This document shows, one piece after another, positions 59,061 to 64,000 of a DNA stretch of 64,000 nt; position 1 is the stretch's first letter, and every line of letters begins with the position of its first letter. The notes under the pieces were generated by a model. It was not told where the DNA came from, did not search any database, and saw nothing but the letters and a program-made list of their open reading frames with translations. Source of the DNA: Ashinkailepas kermadecensis (taxonomy: Eukaryota; Arthropoda; Thecostraca; Neolepadidae); contig JAOTOM010005154.1 in assembly GCA_034440615.1 (NCBI GenBank), forward strand, positions 964,001-1,028,000, read 5' to 3'. The translations under genes were made by a program, and so were the position numbers.

Positions 59061-60472
59061 GCATCAACTTGCAACCCTACACGTTTTCTCCGCAGTTACT
59101 TGGTTTGCATGGGCACTCTTCGTTTGGTTTTTCACTTCCTGCACGGCCGAACTTGTTCGCATTAATCAACTGAAACTCGGTTCGTATCAACAGCGAAGTA
59201 AACAAGTTTGGTAGCATTGATTAAGTATGCGGTCGCATGTGTCGTACGTGACCAACTTCCGCGGCGTCGGGGTACTGACTGTACTTGTGGCGAAACATTC
59301 TAGGAATGATACTTTAACGTGCAGATTTCTAAGCGGTGATTGGATGTGTCCAAGGTCGTGAACTGTGCCACTATTTTTTTAATGTTTCGATCGCTCGAGT
59401 GCCAGCCTGGCAAAGAAATCCGCTTGGATATTGACATATGTTTTATGAGATATAAAATTGGAGGTGAATACTCATTTTGAAGTAGTTACCATATCCTGTT
59501 CAACTATGATGCCAGCCATAATGAAGAACGTCATATTCCTTCCAAGTGCTGAATAAAAATGATGAAAAATTCAGCAGCACCTGGAACGTTAACTGTTCAT
59601 ATCAGGAGACCACATGTTATAACATTGCTTAATCTACGCCCGAACAAATGTGCTGTAATTTTTAGCGTCCAGCGAACAATGTGAGGTTAGCAACTGACCC
59701 ATCAGTTGGAGTGTGTTGCAACCATGCATCATAGTTAAGTCCACGACAAAGTGGAACCGCCAGATAATATCGAAATAGCACAAATGTGCGTATGTGAAAA
59801 ACACACAATCTCCATGCATGAACCACACGTCTTAAGCAAACAAACTTCACTTTTACCTCACTAGGGTTGGCCTTGTTTCCATCGAATGCCGTTACCCACA
59901 CACTCGCCACACCCCAATGGCTCTCGCAGTTTGGGGCACGCTACTCGTGGCCGCATGTTGAGCCCAGCGGCAACAGCAAGCCGGTGAGCCGGACGGTGAG
60001 CCGGACGGGTGAGCCGGACGGTGAGCCGCGATAGTGGATACGTTGGCTCGCGCATGGCCTGAAGCTTGTGACGTGGCATGCGGCCGCCTACAGTCGCGTG
60101 CAGTATCGACATCGGCGTGAGCATCCACACGTGTGCCGTTGCCGCTCGGGCCGCACGGAAACTGCGTCCCAATGGCCAGCGTGCAATTGGACACCGGCTT
60201 CGGCAATGCACGCCGTCATGAATTACAGATCGTGGTGAATTGGTGCCGCGGTGCCCGTTGGCGACTTAATGCCACGCCACTCGAATGATGAGCGACTCGA
60301 GTGTCGACCGCATCCGGCCCACGTCGGCCTGCCCAGTGCCCTCGGCACCTTTGTCCGGCGCGGCGGCAGCCGCGACGCGGTGTTTGTGTGCGCATAATTG
60401 CGGCGAATTCGCTCATTGGCTGTTCGCATCGCAAGCATCGCATCATCCTGACCACTCTTGACTGTGTTGCAG
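59061..60472. other. intronic, GC-rich toward the 3' end
   Basis: No gene. A short 12-base tandem repeat (GAGCCGGACGGT) lies at 59980-60028. The last 30 bases form a reasonable polypyrimidine tract and acceptor (CTTGACTGTGTTGCAG). Confidence 0.55.
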
Positions 60473-60518
60473 GTTCGGGAAGCGAACGCCGAACACTCGG
60501 ACCGACGACAACGCCTAG
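60473..60518 (+). CDS. NPF: neuropeptide F precursor, last coding exon
   Basis: After acceptor TGTTGCAG (60465-60472) the first base G completes the split codon AG/G to Arg. The frame then reads Phe-Gly-Lys-Arg, eleven more residues counting from Thr to Ala (TPNTRTDDNA preceded by the KR site) and TAG at 60516-60518. This gives the RPRF-amide end with the Gly amide donor and the dibasic cleavage site, exactly what exon 1 lacks. Exon 1 plus this exon yield 106 residues, a normal NPF precursor length; with the cassette exon 137. A CAG/GTGAAT donor-like site at 60526-60534 could split the 3' UTR. No AATAAA follows closely. Confidence 0.88.
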
Positions 60519-63500
60519 TATCAGCAGGTGAATCTAGGGGTGGCCGTGTGACGGCTCAGCAGCATGGACATGACGACGGAGGACGAATGGCAATGCACAC
60601 CGTCGTCATGAGCCAGGATTTTTAGCATCAACACTGGATATGCTAATCCACTCACGAGTGGATCATTGCAATTGTGACCGGATGAAATGGAACCGTGGGT
60701 TGCATGAAACAAGGGGGTCGTCTGAGGCCGGTCAAAGACTCCATGAGATACATGCTTTTGAGACGAAGGCAGGGAACAGCGCTCGACCCAGCCACGGGCT
60801 ATGGCCGTGAATTGCAATACTGTACTGCATGCTTGCACTAATTGGAACCTATCCAATCTGCGCCCAATTATCAGGTCAAGTTCAAATCGAAAAAAGTCGA
60901 TGTCGGCCAATCCTGGAATAGGATAGTGACAACAGGAAAAGTGCTATCATGATGTGGCAAACAACATATTTTTCGACTTAGTTTTGATTGACATCGGATG
61001 AGCTGGCCTTTTGCATGTTGGACCTCACCTTAACTTCATTGTAAGATTGCCGGTGTTGAATCAGCCCCCTGGAACTTTTGTTTTCCGGCTCTGAGCGAGT
61101 AAAGCCATGATCCTGGATGTTTGTGACTTTTTCAGCTTCCTTTTGTGCTTGTGGAAAAAGTCCGGTTCACATAGGCGGAAATGTACGTGAATATGCTTAA
61201 TGCTACAAGCATCATGGAACCAAATTGGACACCACAGCTTTATTTCTTCGCAGACTCACGCATACTTCTTCTATCATGTGCATATGCACACTTCTCCACA
61301 TACTACACGATGAAACAGGCAGGTAAGGCGAGCGAAAATGGAATTACATTTTTGTTCATGACGTGACTTGTTGGCCCAACAGTCATATTAGAGCCGTTGG
61401 AGTTATTGAACTTCGTAAGTTTTATACTATTAAACGTAGATCTGTGGTAGGCCTTAGCCATACGAGACTTCACGGGATTTGTTTTTTTTTAATCTGCTAT
61501 TTCGAAGTGTTCCGTTGTATGTTTCATTTGGATGTAGTCGATGATATCGCCCTTCTGAGCTTATTTTGGCTGGTTTGAATATCAATTTTAACATGCGTTA
61601 TTCTATTGTAGAATCATTTGTTTTGTTTTTTTAATGCATTATTGTATTGCATCATTATTATGCAGGTATTATTGTAGAGCGCATATCAAACTCAAGTTGG
61701 CAAAAAGGATTTAGCGAGTAGTCTGATTAACACAGGTGCGACAATGTGCTGCGGTGCCATTTCTCCATTTCCTCAGATTCCATCGCATGTAGTCGCTCAG
61801 CTTGGCTCCCTCCACTCTCCTGACTGCGGCGAGGCGATCGCTCGGTCTCGCGGCGCACAGGTCCCGCGATCTGTCGCGTATTGACTCCTGGTTGGTCGAC
61901 GTCACTTAGCCGCAGCCGGGCGGACGGCCACCGATCAGTCTCAGCATGACACCTCTCTTTGAGCGACGAAAAATGCACTCGCCTCAGAGTGAAATGCGGT
62001 GAAAAATGTTTACATGGCGGTGAAAAAATGCTTAAATCAAGATTAAAAGCCCAGGTATATTTCTGAATAAAGAAATTAGGGTTTGAATCGCTCTAACGAA
62101 AACCTTATTCACCCGCACCCAGCCGAAGGCCTGCCGAAAAATTCACCGCCCTCTCCGACTAATTTCCAAACCACGGATGCTGGGATAACATGCAAAGTAC
62201 CGTTGGAAAGCAATAGCTCATAGCAAGCCCAGAACCCACTTTGCATTTGCATTTTGACAGTTAATAACGGTCTTGTTAACTACCCCAGAGGTCTTCTTAA
62301 TGAACATGCGGACTTTGATGGATGCCTATGACAATGACTATTTTTGTGCTTAAGCAGAGTGCCACCAACTCTAAAGTAGTCAAAAGCTGCTTTTGCGTGG
62401 GAATTGTGTTCCAAAAAATAACATGCGTTAATGCATTGCTCTGATTGTAATTGTATGGCAAAGTAGGAGTTGCGGCCAAGTGGGTCAGGTCGGGTCAGGG
62501 TGAGGCTTGAAAGCACGCTTCCAAACTAAGTACGCTGGAGTCCAAAACGTTTTCCACCCCAGGAAGGCGGCGTTTGACGGCGGTGCTGTCTAGTCCTCAG
62601 GACGACTCACTGCTGCTGGCTGGGCGGCGAGCGGAGACCTCCACTGGCTGCACCAACATCTCCGCTCCACTCCGCCGGCTTTCTCCTCCGCCCGGATACC
62701 GACTACAGTGGCGACATCTGGTGGCTGATAGGCGAACTGCGAGCGAAGTCGCCACATCTCCGCCAGGCGCTCCCCGCGAGATGGCGATCGCTACTGACAC
62801 CCCCGGGCGCCTGCATTATGATACGCATAAAAACGCGGTGAATTTCGCACATTCCTCCGACAAATGGAGCTGCAGGAGCAACGGGTAATAACGGCTGGGG
62901 TAGTTACTCGGCACGTACCTAGATTAGCATTTTAGGCCTTTTCTTCTGATAAACTGCGCACCTCCATACATTATTTTGGATGCTTTCCCCGAGCAGTGAG
63001 CGCTTACTTCTATACGCCGCCATAATGCGAAGGCACGAAACAATGTCGCATTCGCTCGGGTTCGAGAACTTACGGCGAACGGCGACGTTATGTGTGTGGC
63101 GTGCGGTGGAGAGTGGCTTCTGACTGGCCGCACAGTTCCGCACGTGAATAACCACGGTTGTGACGGCGCACGCATCGAACAATAAACGCGTGAAGGAAAA
63201 TACAAATGTTTGTGGAAAAAATGTTTGTGGAAAGCTCCATGATGCCCATTCGGTCGTCAGCAATCGCCAGGAAGACGAACCAACTGGGAATCCGTGCACA
63301 TTTTGCAGCACGATCTACGATGCTGCCTGCTGCGTATGCACATGTTGCCGGTGAATACGGTAACGTATACATAAGCAATGCCCGATCACCATCCACAAAT
63401 TGGTGGTGTTTGTTTGATGTGACGGGAATTCTTTCAGCACCACACCCGGCCCGCTCCCCCGCCTGCAACTCGGCCCAAGTGAGTCTTCAGCACCTTTCTC

Positions 63501-64000
63501 GCACACTGGTCCTGGGGCGACTTCCCCAGGCCACTCTGCTGATGTGACAAACCTATCGTCTCGTGCTGAAACTGGGCTGACCAAACTGTATGCTGCATAG
63601 AAAGGTTGTGTCATTGCGGGTACCACCCGGTGACGCACAACTAAAAATCTGTCACGGGTGGGGGTCAACAAATGTCAGCACCGAAACAATGGTCACAGAT
63701 GCGCTTTTTGTGGCCTTTATCCTACCCTTTTCCCATTTGATATTGGCGATTGCTTATGGACAAATTATCCAGGTGCAATATATATAGAGTGGATAAATAT
63801 CCCAACAACGTGCTCAATGCCCAAAATATCACAAACGCGAAGTATCGATTCGCAAATTGTCACACGAGCAAAACAAAAACACGTAAAATATCGAATACAA
63901 ATACATTTATGCTCCCCAGCCCCAGGCCTGGACAACAGCAATCAGCTGCTGGGGTGTCATCTAGCGACATAAATGACGGCCGGCCGGGGGGCGGGGAATA
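60519..64000. other. no gene recognised downstream of NPF
   Basis: Possible 3' UTR followed by 3.4 kb without a supported gene. A 129-codon minus ORF (60910-60521) and a 104-codon plus ORF (62574-62888) show no motif I recognise. AATAAA occurs at about 62067 and 63181 on the plus strand. Confidence 0.5.

Noticed and set aside
60521..60910. 129-codon minus-strand ORF next to the last NPF exon
   Set aside because: No recognisable domain. A length of this order is expected by chance in GC-moderate DNA.
62574..62888. 104-codon plus-strand ORF
   Set aside because: No recognisable motif and both strands are open. Not supported as a gene.

Overview
The window is eukaryotic, almost certainly arthropod and most likely crustacean. 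It is AT-moderate, intron-rich and saturated with tandem arrays and decayed transposons. The one host gene I can support is a neuropeptide F (NPF) precursor on the + strand. Its C-terminal arginine-proline-arginine-phenylalanine amide signature is typical of arthropod NPF. Its exon layout, including a phase-2/phase-2 cassette exon, resembles the alternatively spliced NPF described in penaeid shrimps.

NPF locus (39098-60518): exon 1 (39098-39372) encodes the signal peptide and most of the peptide and ends at a split Arg codon. A candidate cassette exon (53731-53823) repeats the Ser-Arg-Pro-Arg ending. The last exon (60473-60518) supplies Phe-Gly-Lys-Arg, the amidation and cleavage signal, and the stop. 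Introns of about 14 kb and 6.6 kb hold many minisatellites. One is a 38-bp array whose first unit starts at the exon 1 splice donor. They also hold a tRNA-headed element pair, a Penelope-like remnant and a DDE transposase remnant.

25.3-39.05 kb: a 7-bp minisatellite is split by a 12.9-kb Ty3/Gypsy endogenous retrovirus-like element on the - strand (LTRs 25697-26533 and 37771-38607, 4-bp target duplication GTAT). It carries gag, protease, RT, RNase H, integrase and an F-type envelope. Downstream of env is an extra ORF with a chromodomain-like start. Most reading frames are interrupted. A 5'-truncated LINE lies head-on inside its 3' end (26534-28750). The element ends about 0.5 kb upstream of the first NPF coding exon.

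1-25 kb holds no recognisable host gene. It contains a decayed non-LTR RT (4.4-5.6 kb), a 21-bp array (5.7-6.8 kb) and an inverted pair of 1.2-kb interspersed repeats (7.05-8.24 and 12.0-13.2 kb). There is also a foldback element (13.29-15.15 kb) and an 11-bp array. A decayed I/Jockey-type LINE (17.9-22.5 kb, - strand) is interrupted by a 922-bp TA-flanked inverted-repeat transposon and by two minisatellites. A 49-bp palindromic satellite (22.5-23.9 kb) follows.

Downstream of the last NPF exon (60.5-64 kb) I see no supported gene. All calls are from reading the sequence and translations by eye; no search or alignment was run.
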